14,731 nt of DNA, from positions 1 through 14,731 of the forward strand of contig JAEWIH010000075.1 in NCBI GenBank assembly GCA_023387245.1. Direction: 5' to 3'. Positions 6,081-13,979 of the stretch are shown here, one piece after another. Position 1 is the first letter of the stretch, and each line of letters opens with the position of its first letter. This DNA comes from Bacillota bacterium. GTDB lineage: Bacteria; Bacillota_I; Bacilli_A; Erysipelotrichales; Erysipelotrichaceae. The notes under the pieces are model-generated. The model had not been told where the DNA came from, did not search any database, and saw only the letters and a list, made by a program, of their open reading frames with translations. The translations under genes and the position numbers were made by a program.

Positions 6081-7212
6081 TCCCTCTTTTTAACACTTTC
6101 TTATTCATTATATTATTAATTTGATTAATAATATCATTAGTAGTTGGATTTTTTTCAAAATTAAATAAATTTATTTCAAAATCATCTTTATTATAACAAT
6201 TATTTAAGCCTAATCCTAAAAATGTAATATTATATAATTCATAATTTTCTAACATGTTTAAAATTACATTTTTAAACTCTTCTTTATTATCTATATTATT
6301 ATTACATTTTTTACTTAAATTTTTAGGCTTATTATGATTATATCCTATTTGTAAAGTTACTGTATCTGAACATAAATTATTATATTTTAATCTATCTAAC
6401 ACATCAATAATCTGTTGTTCAATAATATATTCAATCTCATTATTATCAAACAAACCATCAAAATAATTACGACTAGTAGAAATAGATTTTAATGTATTAT
6501 TAACTGCTACAACTTCATCATCATTACCATTAGCATGTTCCTTAATAATTAATGCATAATTAGACCCAAATATTTTGCTTAATAATGATAATGGCGCATT
6601 AGCTATATCACCAATGGTATTTAAATTATTTTCTATACATTTAGCAATAGAACTTTTTCCAATACCATAAAATTCATGAATGCTTAGTGGCCAAAGTTTT
6701 GTTTTTATTTCTTTTTTTCTTAATATTGTAATCCCATTTGGTTTTAACATATCAGAAGCCATTTTAGCTAAAAATTTATTTGGGGCAACACCAATAGAAC
6801 ATTCTAATTCTAAAGTAGTTAAAATATCATTTTTAATTTTATAAATTAAATCTAATGGTTTAGAATAATTTGTAATTATATCACTAACATCAATATAACA
6901 TTCATCGATAGAAGCTTTTTCGACATTTTGGCTATATTTTTTAATTAAATCAATAAATTTATTTGAAAGAGCTTTATAATATTCAAAATCAGGCTCTATT
7001 ACAATTAAATTCGAACAATTTATTTTTGCGATAGATAAAGGCATTGCACTTCTAATTCCATATTTTCTAGCAATATAATTAGCAGTAGTAATAATAGCAT
7101 TACTAGTATTTTTACAAATAACTACTGGTAAATTTTTATATTGTGGATAACGAATAATTTCAGCATTAGCAAAAAAAGCATTTAAATCAATATGGATAAT
7201 TACTCTTGCCAT
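6073..7212 (-). CDS. dinB: DNA polymerase IV (Y-family translesion polymerase)
   Basis: DinB copies past damaged bases and is error-prone. The 379-residue protein has the N-terminal HIDLNAFF motif with catalytic D9 and steric-gate F14, and the second catalytic pair D103-E104 in SIDECYID, at spacing matching E. coli Pol IV. The helix-hairpin-helix zone (LWPLSIHEFYGIGKSSIAKCIENN) and the little-finger domain (about 235-345) follow. Near the C-terminus EINLF (346-350) resembles the QxxLF beta-clamp binding motif, with Glu in place of the usual Gln. Start ATG at 7212 has a good AAGGTG site upstream, inside the recN end, and overlaps recN by 13 nt. It is co-transcribed with recN and xerD. No LexA-type operator is visible directly upstream, so damage control, if any, would act at the head of the operon. 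Confidence 0.95.
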   Translation of the reverse strand: MARVIIHIDLNAFFANAEIIRYPQYKNLPVVICKNTSNAIITTANYIARKYGIRSAMPLSIAKINCSNLIVIEPDFEYYKALSNKFIDLIKKYSQNVEKASIDECYIDVSDIITNYSKPLDLIYKIKNDILTTLELECSIGVAPNKFLAKMASDMLKPNGITILRKKEIKTKLWPLSIHEFYGIGKSSIAKCIENNLNTIGDIANAPLSLLSKIFGSNYALIIKEHANGNDDEVVAVNNTLKSISTSRNYFDGLFDNNEIEYIIEQQIIDVLDRLKYNNLCSDTVTLQIGYNHNKPKNLSKKCNNNIDNKEEFKNVILNMLENYELYNITFLGLGLNNCYNKDDFEINLFNFEKNPTTNDIINQINNIMNKKVLKRGNE

Positions 7213-8819
7213 AACACCTTATCACTTCTAGCCGATAATAACATATTTTTGGCATGTTCAATATTAATATCATTAATATCATAATTGATCAATTTAACAA
7301 GAGAAACAATAATATCATCATCATTATCTAAACTATTAATTTCAATCTTATTATTTTCTTTATTAATAACATAATAATTATCTCCATAGCTAGCCACTAC
7401 TGCTAAATGTGTAATCATAATAACTGGAACTAATTTACTCATTTTAAAACACTTTATCGCAATTAATCTAGCAATATCTCCCGATACACCTGTATCAATT
7501 TCATCAAAAATAATAATAGAAGGAGAAATATATTGTGCTAATACTAATTTTAAAGCTAACATAAAGCGCGAAAGCTCGCCACCAGAAGCAACATTATTTA
7601 AATTAGATAATGGAATATTAGAATTGAAACTTACATGAAATTCAATTTGTTCTAATCCTAAATTACTAATATTTTCTTTAAAAATTATTTTAAAATTAGT
7701 ATTATTAAGACCGAGCTGTTTTAATTCATTTAAAATTTCTTTTTCTAAATAAGTAGCCACTTCCCTTCTCTCTTTACTCAAATTAGTAGCTATCTCTAAA
7801 AACTGATTATATTTATGCTCTAACTGTTGTTTTTTTTCCATTAATAAAATTTCATAATTATCATTATCATTAATAATAGTTAATAATTCTTGATGATAGT
7901 CAATTAGTTGTTGTTTAGTCATTTTATATTTTCTTAATAATTTATTAATATCAAACAACTGATTATTAATAGTATCTATTTGATAATTTATATCATCCAT
8001 ATCAATAAATTCTAATTTATGCTCTAAATCATTAATATCATTTAATAAATTTTCTAATAATGTTTGATATTGTTTATTATTAGTTTTAATAGAAAAATTT
8101 TCTAATATGCTTTTATTTTCTAAAATCCACTTTTGTATTTCATTATTAATATTAGTAGCATCTAAATATTGTTCTAAAACTTTTAATTGTTCAACTAAAC
8201 TATCATAATTATTTAAATTATCAAAAACATTTTTAATTTCTTCAAATTGATTTTTCAATATTAATAGTTTTGCTTGATTTAAATGATTTTTTTCAATCGA
8301 ATTTAATTCTTCTTTTAATTCTAAATATTTATTATATATATCATTTGTATCTTTTAAAAGACTTTGATTTTTAATCATCTTATCAAATAAATATTGTTGA
8401 TAATCATTATTAAATAAATTATGTGTCTGAAATTGTGAATGAATATCAATCTCATTATCAAAAATAGATTTAACAATAGAAGCATTTACCCATTGACCAT
8501 TAATTCTAAAAGTAGATTTTAAAGAATTTTTATTAATTAAACGTGATAAAACAATTTCTTCATCTGGATTAAAACCATTTTTTTTAGCAATATTATATGA
8601 TAAATTATTTTTATTTAATAAAAATATGCCTTCAATATAAATATCATTTTCTAACATTTTATTACTATTAAAACGTTCACCGATTAATAAAGCAATAGCT
8701 TCAATTAAAATTGATTTACCAGAACCAGTACTACCAGTAATAATACTCAATCCCGGTTTAATATTAATATAACAATTATTAATTAATAAATAATGATCTA
8801 TTTTTAAATTTAATAACAT
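7200..8819 (-). CDS. recN: DNA repair protein RecN (SMC-like ATPase)
   Basis: RecN is an SMC-like ATPase that acts early in double-strand break repair, tethering DNA ends. The 539-residue protein has the split ABC ATPase: Walker A GSTGSGKS (29-36), an IDIHSQFQTH Q-loop region (124-133), a long coiled-coil middle (about 150-360), signature ASGGELSR (411-418), Walker B IIIFDEIDTGVSGDIA (435-450) and H471 in MITHLAVVAS. The Walker A reads S where RecN usually has E (GETGAGKS), and the length is slightly below the common 550-570. An AGAGGT site lies just upstream of the ATG at 8819, 14 nt after ispA. recN near ispA/xseAB/nusB is the classic Firmicutes locus. Confidence 0.95.
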   Translation of the reverse strand: MLLNLKIDHYLLINNCYINIKPGLSIITGSTGSGKSILIEAIALLIGERFNSNKMLENDIYIEGIFLLNKNNLSYNIAKKNGFNPDEEIVLSRLINKNSLKSTFRINGQWVNASIVKSIFDNEIDIHSQFQTHNLFNNDYQQYLFDKMIKNQSLLKDTNDIYNKYLELKEELNSIEKNHLNQAKLLILKNQFEEIKNVFDNLNNYDSLVEQLKVLEQYLDATNINNEIQKWILENKSILENFSIKTNNKQYQTLLENLLNDINDLEHKLEFIDMDDINYQIDTINNQLFDINKLLRKYKMTKQQLIDYHQELLTIINDNDNYEILLMEKKQQLEHKYNQFLEIATNLSKERREVATYLEKEILNELKQLGLNNTNFKIIFKENISNLGLEQIEFHVSFNSNIPLSNLNNVASGGELSRFMLALKLVLAQYISPSIIIFDEIDTGVSGDIARLIAIKCFKMSKLVPVIMITHLAVVASYGDNYYVINKENNKIEINSLDNDDDIIVSLVKLINYDINDINIEHAKNMLLSARSDKVLWQE

Positions 8820-8833
8820 AATAACCTCTTAAA

Positions 8834-9628
8834 TTATTGTTTTCGATTAAATAAATTATTAATGACCCTACAAATATTTACGTAATTTTTAATATCATTA
8901 TTAACTTGAGAATATAAATTGTTTGCCATAGAAAGAGCTTGATCTTTAGATAAATAATTTAAAATATTATAATTATCTTTATTTGCTTGATCTAAACAAT
9001 CATCTTGAATTTGAAAAGCTAAACCGATTTTATAACCAATATCTTGCCATTTATTTATAATTTCATCATCACAGCCACCAATAATTAAAGCTGATAATAA
9101 TGATAATTTTATTAGTGCCCCAGTTTTTAAATCGATCATTTTAAAATAATAATCAATATTTTTATTTACATTTACTTTATTTAAATCTAGTTCTTGTCCA
9201 AGTAACATTCCATTAATACCAGTATAATAATTAAAAATATTAAGTAATTTTAATTTTATATTATCGCTATATAATTTACTATTAGAAATAACATAAAAAC
9301 TATCTGTTAATAAACTATCTCCTGCTAATAATGCATTAGCTTGACCATATTTTATATGAGCACATAATTTATTACGTCTAAAAGTATCATTATCCATAGC
9401 TGGTAAATCATCATGTATCAATGAATAAGTATGAATTAATTCAATAGCTAAAGCAACATCCCCACCAAGATAATAGTCAATATTTAAATCTTTTAATAAA
9501 TTCAAACATAATAGCGGTCTAATACGTTTACCATTACTTAATAAACTATAGGCAATGATTTCTTTAATTAGTGAATTAGGTAAACAATTAATATATTCCT
9601 CAATTTTATTATTAATTAGATTAATCAT
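8834..9628 (-). CDS. ispA: Polyprenyl (farnesyl/geranyl) diphosphate synthase
   Basis: This type of trans-isoprenyl synthase condenses isopentenyl diphosphate with allylic primers to make farnesyl diphosphate, the precursor for undecaprenyl carrier lipid and quinone chains. With the start used here (264 residues) the motifs are NGKRIRPLL (32-40), the first Asp-rich motif HDDLPAMD (72-79), GQELDL, KTGALI, and the second Asp-rich motif QDDCLD (208-213). The residues before the first motif (LIHTYSLIHDD) match short-chain FPP synthases such as E. coli IspA. The start is uncertain: ATG at 9628 overlaps the xseB stop by 8 nt and has a weak GGTAG upstream, while ATG at 9640 and TTG at 9649 are alternatives with no Shine-Dalgarno. 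Translation may rely on coupling to xseB. Confidence 0.9.
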   Translation of the reverse strand: MINLINNKIEEYINCLPNSLIKEIIAYSLLSNGKRIRPLLCLNLLKDLNIDYYLGGDVALAIELIHTYSLIHDDLPAMDNDTFRRNKLCAHIKYGQANALLAGDSLLTDSFYVISNSKLYSDNIKLKLLNIFNYYTGINGMLLGQELDLNKVNVNKNIDYYFKMIDLKTGALIKLSLLSALIIGGCDDEIINKWQDIGYKIGLAFQIQDDCLDQANKDNYNILNYLSKDQALSMANNLYSQVNNDIKNYVNICRVINNLFNRKQ

Positions 9629-9827
9629 TTTTACTACCATTATTTTCAATTAAATTATTAATCTTATTATTATATTCATTTAATAATTCTTGGCAATTAG
9701 AACATAATACTAAACCTTCTTCAAATAAATTAGTCATAACTTCTAAATCTAAGTTATCATCTTGCATTTCTTCTATGATTTTATTTAATCTATCATACAT
9801 TTCTTTAAAAGTTTGATTTTTATTCAT
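9621..9827 (-). CDS. xseB: Exodeoxyribonuclease VII small subunit
   Basis: XseB is the small helical subunit that binds in several copies along XseA to form exonuclease VII, a single-strand DNA exonuclease. The 68-residue protein has the family pattern: FKEMYDRLNKIIEEMQDDNLDLEVMTNLFEEG, then a second helix with CSNCQELLNEYNNKI. Length is normal. Its ATG at 9827 overlaps the end of xseA by 8 nt, with AAGGTG (9835-9840, read on the minus strand) as ribosome binding site inside xseA. The xseA-xseB pair in one operon fits the need for fixed subunit ratios. Confidence 0.93.
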   Translation of the reverse strand: MNKNQTFKEMYDRLNKIIEEMQDDNLDLEVMTNLFEEGLVLCSNCQELLNEYNNKINNLIENNGSKND

Positions 9828-11082
9828 TTTCTTTCACCTTAATTACTTTATCGAAAAATTTAATTTCAAAAGTTTTATTTAAATCTAAATTTTGAGCAGA
9901 TTTTATAATTTTATTATTTTGATAAATAATAGTATAACCTTTTTTTAAAATATTATTTGGATTATTAGAATTAATTAACATTTTAATATTTTCTAATTTT
10001 AAAAATAAATTAGTATACTTATGCTCAAATGATAATAATTTTTCTTTAAATAATGATAATGAATTATTATAATAATTCATATTTTTATTTATTAATAAAA
10101 ATAGTTGATTTTTATGGATCATTAAATTGTTAATAAGCCTATTTTTATGGCTAACAATTATCGAATTAAATAAAGATTTAAGCTTATTATGATATATAAT
10201 ATGTGAATTAATTTTATTTTTAATAATGTGCTTTAATTCTACATTAATCATATTCAAATTAGATAAAATTTGTTTTTGATTAGGCAATATACTAACAATA
10301 GCAGCAGTTGGAGTAGCTTGTCTACAATCGACAATATAATCAACAACGGTTTGATCTTTTTCATGACCAATACCACTAATCATTGGTAATTTACGATTAT
10401 AAATCGCTTTTGCTACTTCAAGTTCATTAAATAACATTAAATCTTCAGCATTTCCCCCACCTCTAGCAATAATTAATAAATCACAATCGGAATTATTTGC
10501 TAGTTCAATACTATTACATAAATCCCAAATATTATTAACATTTTGCATAGGAGCATCAAAACATTCAAATTCAACTAATGGCCATAATTCTTTAATTTTA
10601 TAAATAATATCATTATAGGCATCAGATTGATATTTAGTAATTATCCCTATTTTATTAGGAAATTCAGGAATTTTGATTTTTTTTAAATCATAACCTAAAT
10701 CTTTACATATTTTTAAATTCTTAGCAAATAATTGATTAACTGTATCTTTACTATAAATATGCACTTTTGAAACAATTAATGACATACTACCATTAACAGC
10801 ATATAAATTTAGATTTCCTAATACTAAAACAATACTACCTTCTTGTATCAAATTAGTATTTTCAATAGCACTATAATTAAAAATACTAGCATGGATTAAT
10901 CCATTATTTACTTCATTGCCCTTAGAATCAATATTTTTAAGATCGAAATATAAATGTTTTTTATTTTTTGATAAGCTAACAACTTTTCCAAATACTCGAA
11001 TATTATTCAATGATATTTCATTTTTAAAAAAGTAATTAATATGATCAATTAATAAGCTCACACTATATACATTTTTACTCAT
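9820..11082 (-). CDS. xseA: Exodeoxyribonuclease VII large subunit
   Basis: XseA is the catalytic subunit of exonuclease VII. The 420-residue protein starts with an OB-fold nucleic-acid-binding domain (about 1-110, VYSVSLLIDHINYFFKNE and FGKVVSLSKNKKHLYFDLK). The catalytic domain has KIGIITK (144-150), ARGGGNAEDLMLFNE (206-220), GHEKDQTVVDYIVDCRQATPTAA (229-251) and a long coiled-coil region to about 370, closing with NILKKGYTII. All the key conserved blocks are intact. Its ATG overlaps the nusB stop as ATGA (11079-11082), and no clear Shine-Dalgarno precedes it, so translational coupling to nusB is likely. Confidence 0.96.
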   Translation of the reverse strand: MSKNVYSVSLLIDHINYFFKNEISLNNIRVFGKVVSLSKNKKHLYFDLKNIDSKGNEVNNGLIHASIFNYSAIENTNLIQEGSIVLVLGNLNLYAVNGSMSLIVSKVHIYSKDTVNQLFAKNLKICKDLGYDLKKIKIPEFPNKIGIITKYQSDAYNDIIYKIKELWPLVEFECFDAPMQNVNNIWDLCNSIELANNSDCDLLIIARGGGNAEDLMLFNELEVAKAIYNRKLPMISGIGHEKDQTVVDYIVDCRQATPTAAIVSILPNQKQILSNLNMINVELKHIIKNKINSHIIYHNKLKSLFNSIIVSHKNRLINNLMIHKNQLFLLINKNMNYYNNSLSLFKEKLLSFEHKYTNLFLKLENIKMLINSNNPNNILKKGYTIIYQNNKIIKSAQNLDLNKTFEIKFFDKVIKVKENE

Positions 11083-11429
11083 ATGTCTAATAGTTTATCT
11101 AGTGTACCATTAATTAATTTATATGTATCATCATCTTCCCCAAATTTTTTAGCCAATTCAACACATTCATTAATAATAACAGTTTTAGGAGTCTTTAAAA
11201 TAATAACTTCTCCACATGCTAATAATAAAATAGATTGTGATATATATCCCAAACGATCAAATGTCCAATTATTTAAATTATCATTAATTAATTCGATTAA
11301 ATCATCCTTATTTAATCGAACATAGTTAAAAACTTTTTCAAATTTATCACATATTTCTTGATTAAAATTGTTAGTTAACAATGCTTGATACATTGTCATT
11401 AAAGCATCTTGTCTTTTCTTACTTATCAT
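11079..11429 (-). CDS. nusB: Transcription antitermination factor NusB
   Basis: NusB with NusE (S10) binds boxA RNA and supports rRNA antitermination and maturation. The C-terminal signature is clear: PKTVIINECVELAKKFGEDD (81-100) followed by YKLINGTLDKLL (103-114). The earlier helices include the N-terminal KKRQDALMTMYQAL and the LGYISQSILLLACGEVI segment. At 116 residues it is shorter than many NusB proteins (about 130-150), mainly in the middle helices. The stop is a TGA overlapping the xseA start, one of two cases in the window showing UGA is a stop. AAAGGAA lies upstream of the ATG at 11429. It is the first gene of the second minus-strand unit, after the terminator hairpin at 11478-11511. 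Confidence 0.92.
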   Translation of the reverse strand: MISKKRQDALMTMYQALLTNNFNQEICDKFEKVFNYVRLNKDDLIELINDNLNNWTFDRLGYISQSILLLACGEVIILKTPKTVIINECVELAKKFGEDDDTYKLINGTLDKLLDI

Positions 11430-11477
11430 ATATATTCCTTTTCTACTAATATTTTATCATAAAATTAATTAATTTAT

Positions 11478-11511
11478 AAAACGTTGTAGCTAATTTTTAC
11501 TACAACGTTTT
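11478..11511 (-). terminator. Strong hairpin between the Asp23-family gene and nusB
   Basis: AAAACGTTGTAG (11478-11489) pairs over 12 bases with CTACAACGTTTT (11500-11511), with a 10-nt loop. On the minus strand the stem ends in TTTT and runs into an AT-only stretch, so it likely terminates the truB-to-Asp23 transcript. The T-tract is interrupted, so some read-through into nusB is possible. I see no convincing sigma-A promoter between it and nusB. Confidence 0.7.
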
Positions 11512-11534
11512 TAAGAGATAATTTATATTGAAAA

Positions 11535-11870
11535 TTATTTTTTAGGAACTCTAAATCCAACAACAACAATATCAACTTGATCAGCATCAATATCAGTCAT
11601 TTGTTTTATACTAGAAGCCACCTTGCTTTGTAATTGTCTAGCTAATCTATCAGCATTATGTCCAAAATCAACTTTAATTTCACAGCATAATTTTAATAAG
11701 CCATTTTTATCTAAATAACAATTAATTCCTTTTTTAAAATTAGAATTATTTAAAGTACATCCTTCCTCATCATGACAAACTATTTCAGCAATACTAACAA
11801 AAACACTTTTGTTAATTGAAATAGTTCCCATATCATTATTAATAATAAAATTATTTAATTCTTGTGCCAT
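11535..11870 (-). CDS. Asp23/Gls24 family protein (YqhY-like)
   Basis: The 111-residue protein shows the Asp23/Gls24 (DUF322) pattern: MGTISINKSVFVSIAEI near the N-terminus (14-30), a central beta region, then IKVDFGHNADRLARQLQSKVASSIKQMT (65-92) and a closing VDIVVVGFRV strand (99-108). Family members are linked to envelope stress or lipid metabolism in Gram-positives. Its place directly before nusB matches Bacillus YqhY, which sits beside nusB, so YqhY is the best comparison. An AGAGGT site precedes the ATG at 11870, 20 nt after the methyltransferase gene. The usual accB/accC neighbours of yqhY are not present here. Confidence 0.88.
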   Translation of the reverse strand: MAQELNNFIINNDMGTISINKSVFVSIAEIVCHDEEGCTLNNSNFKKGINCYLDKNGLLKLCCEIKVDFGHNADRLARQLQSKVASSIKQMTDIDADQVDIVVVGFRVPKK

Positions 11871-11890
11871 ATCTATACCTCTTCATAATT

Positions 11891-13078
11891 TTAAACATTG
11901 TATTTAATTTTGTCAAATCGATTTCTTAAATATTTTGGATAATGATTTTTAACAACATTATCAACAACTTTAACAGGTCCTAATTTAATACCATTATATG
12001 CAATAGTATAATATCCATTATTATAATTTTTAGACAATGTTTGCCCATTTAAATATAAATAAGTTTCTTCTAAATTTAATTCAATAATAGGCCATTGTTC
12101 TCTTAATGATCTTAAATATAAATCATCATCTAACAATGGATTATAATATGATTTTAATTTCTTTATTCTATCAAGATTAAAATTACAACTATCACTATTA
12201 TTTTTCCTTTTTAATAAACAAATAAAACCACCTTCACCAAAATGAAAAGGATAAAATCTTAAACAAAATTTTCCAATATCTCTATATCCTCTAAATGCTT
12301 CATAAATTATTGGAATTTCAATAATTTCAAAATCATTACGCATCTTCAAAACTTCTTCAATAACTAATTCATTTTCAATAATATTAAATGTACATGTACT
12401 ATATACTAATAAATCTTTACAACAATCTAAAGCCGCATTTAATAATTCAACTTGTAATTTATGTAATTTATTAATCCTATTTATACTATATTGTTTTTTC
12501 CAATCTATAAATCTTCGATATAACGACTCGCCAGAACATGGGACATCTAAAATAACTTTATTAAAATATAATGGTAATTTTTGAGACAAATTAATTATCT
12601 CTTCATTTGTAAAAGCTACATTATTTTGAGAAAGTTTTAATATATTTTGTCTTAAAATTTTGCTACGATTAATATCAATTTCATTACACAATAAAAAACC
12701 CGTTTTTATTTTATCCAACACCATCCCGCTTTTACCACCAGGAGCACTACAACAATCTAAAACATAATCATCTTCTTGTATATTTAATACATTTACAACA
12801 TATCCTGCACTAACATCTTGACCATAGACAACACCACCATGATAGTAAGGATGTTGACCAATAGAAGTATTATTTTTATAAAAAAAAGTATTATTATGAA
12901 GCAGTGTTTGAGATAAATTAAATGTTTTTATTAATTCTTCAAAAACTAAGGGCTGTAATTTAGATTGATTAATCCGAATACTTCTAACTCTTTCTTGTTC
13001 TAAAGAATTAACTAATAATTGAATTTGTTGATCATTTAATAAACATTTTAAAGAATCAATAAATAATTGGTTCAACAT
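11891..13078 (-). CDS. RsmB/NOP2/Sun-type rRNA m5C methyltransferase (RsmF-like C-terminus)
   Basis: The protein is a SAM-dependent RNA cytosine-5 methyltransferase of the NOP2/Sun family. It shows GGVVYGQDVSAGYVV (81-95), SAM motif I LDCCSAPGGKSG (107-118), motif IV DVPCSGE (178-184) with Cys181, and motif VI YSTCTF (226-231) with the catalytic Cys229, so both conserved cysteines are present. The C-terminal part (about 315-390) has a small RsmF/PUA-like domain with GIKLGPVK and KNHYPKYLRNRF, as in Firmicutes homologues annotated as RsmF-like. At 395 residues it is somewhat shorter than common 430-460 residue members. The exact rRNA target (C1407-type or other 16S site) cannot be told. The start at 13078 lies 23 nt inside the ribF end, with a moderate AGAGAG upstream. 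Confidence 0.9.
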   Translation of the reverse strand: MLNQLFIDSLKCLLNDQQIQLLVNSLEQERVRSIRINQSKLQPLVFEELIKTFNLSQTLLHNNTFFYKNNTSIGQHPYYHGGVVYGQDVSAGYVVNVLNIQEDDYVLDCCSAPGGKSGMVLDKIKTGFLLCNEIDINRSKILRQNILKLSQNNVAFTNEEIINLSQKLPLYFNKVILDVPCSGESLYRRFIDWKKQYSINRINKLHKLQVELLNAALDCCKDLLVYSTCTFNIIENELVIEEVLKMRNDFEIIEIPIIYEAFRGYRDIGKFCLRFYPFHFGEGGFICLLKRKNNSDSCNFNLDRIKKLKSYYNPLLDDDLYLRSLREQWPIIELNLEETYLYLNGQTLSKNYNNGYYTIAYNGIKLGPVKVVDNVVKNHYPKYLRNRFDKIKYNV

Positions 13079-13979
13079 TATTAAATATCTCTCTTGTCAT
13101 CTTTTTATCTAAATTAAGTTGTTTAACTAATGCCTCTTTATTTTCGAATTTAAAAGTTGGGCGAATATATTTTACAAAATATAAGTCAATATTTTCGCCA
13201 TAACAATATTTATTAAAATCTAATAAATGAGCTTCTATAGAAATTCGACGAACATAATTAAATGTTTCATTATGTCCAATATTAATCATAGCTGGATAAA
13301 GTTGATTATCATGGATAGCATATCCAGCATATACCCCTTCATGAGGAATATGATATTTAGCATCAGGAGCTAAATTAGCAGTAGGAAATCCGATTAATCT
13401 ACCCTGCTTATTACCCGGAATAACACTACCAGATAATTTATATGGTCTAGATAATAAATATTTAGCTAAATTAAAGTCTTCTTCAGTTAATAGTTGTTTA
13501 ATCCTACTAGATGATACTTTGTCTCCATAATATTCAACTTTTTCAACAATACATATATCACAATTTAAAAATCTTTCTAAAGTATGCGCATCGCCTTTGG
13601 CATCTTTTCCAAATTTAAAATCATAACCACAAGTTAAATGGGCAATGTTTAAAGGTTTTAAAATCCAATCAATAAATTCTTCCGGTTCTAAATTTAATAA
13701 TCTTTTACTAGTCTTAACAACAATTAAATAATCTAAACCAAAAGATTGACACAAATTAACTTTATCATTAAAAGCAATTAAATGTTTCCTAACTCGTGGA
13801 AAATGAAAAATATCATAAGGATCCGGATCAAAAGTAATCATAGCTTTTTTGTATTCATCTTTTAAAGTATCAATTAAATGTTGATGTCCTAAATGAATAC
13901 CATCAAAAAAACCAATACAAGCACTTAATTTATGAGGTATTGGTACCATTGATTCCATTGAAACAAAATATACTCTCAT
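13056..13979 (-). CDS. ribF: Bifunctional riboflavin kinase / FAD synthetase
   Basis: RibF turns riboflavin into FMN and then FAD. The 307-residue length is normal. The N-terminal nucleotidyltransferase (FAD synthetase) domain has GFFDGIHLGH (23-32), CGYDFKFGKDAKGD (117-130) and VSSSRIK (155-161). The C-terminal riboflavin kinase domain has GNKQGRLIGFPTANL (189-203), GVYAGY (215-220), MINIGHNETF (231-240) and IEAHLLDFN (248-256) with the expected catalytic E249. The start overlaps the truB stop by one base (TAATG), with GAGGTTT upstream inside truB. truB-ribF adjacency is standard in Firmicutes. It complements the riboswitch-controlled ribU at the other end of the window: imported riboflavin is the substrate, and its product FMN is the riboswitch ligand. 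Confidence 0.97.
   Translation of the reverse strand: MRVYFVSMESMVPIPHKLSACIGFFDGIHLGHQHLIDTLKDEYKKAMITFDPDPYDIFHFPRVRKHLIAFNDKVNLCQSFGLDYLIVVKTSKRLLNLEPEEFIDWILKPLNIAHLTCGYDFKFGKDAKGDAHTLERFLNCDICIVEKVEYYGDKVSSSRIKQLLTEEDFNLAKYLLSRPYKLSGSVIPGNKQGRLIGFPTANLAPDAKYHIPHEGVYAGYAIHDNQLYPAMINIGHNETFNYVRRISIEAHLLDFNKYCYGENIDLYFVKYIRPTFKFENKEALVKQLNLDKKMTREIFNNVEPIIY

Noticed and set aside
11083..11325. 80-residue reading frame on the plus strand
   Set aside because: It is antisense to nusB, whose protein motifs are clear; a shadow frame.
11310..11330. CGAACATAG resembling half of a LexA (SOS) box
   Set aside because: Only one half-site matches and it lies inside nusB coding sequence; no full CGAAC-N4-GTTCG site was seen before recN or dinB.
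11430..11477. Possible nusB promoter (TATGAT on the minus strand)
   Set aside because: No acceptable -35 at 16-18 nt; in such AT-rich DNA the -10-like hexamer alone is not evidence.
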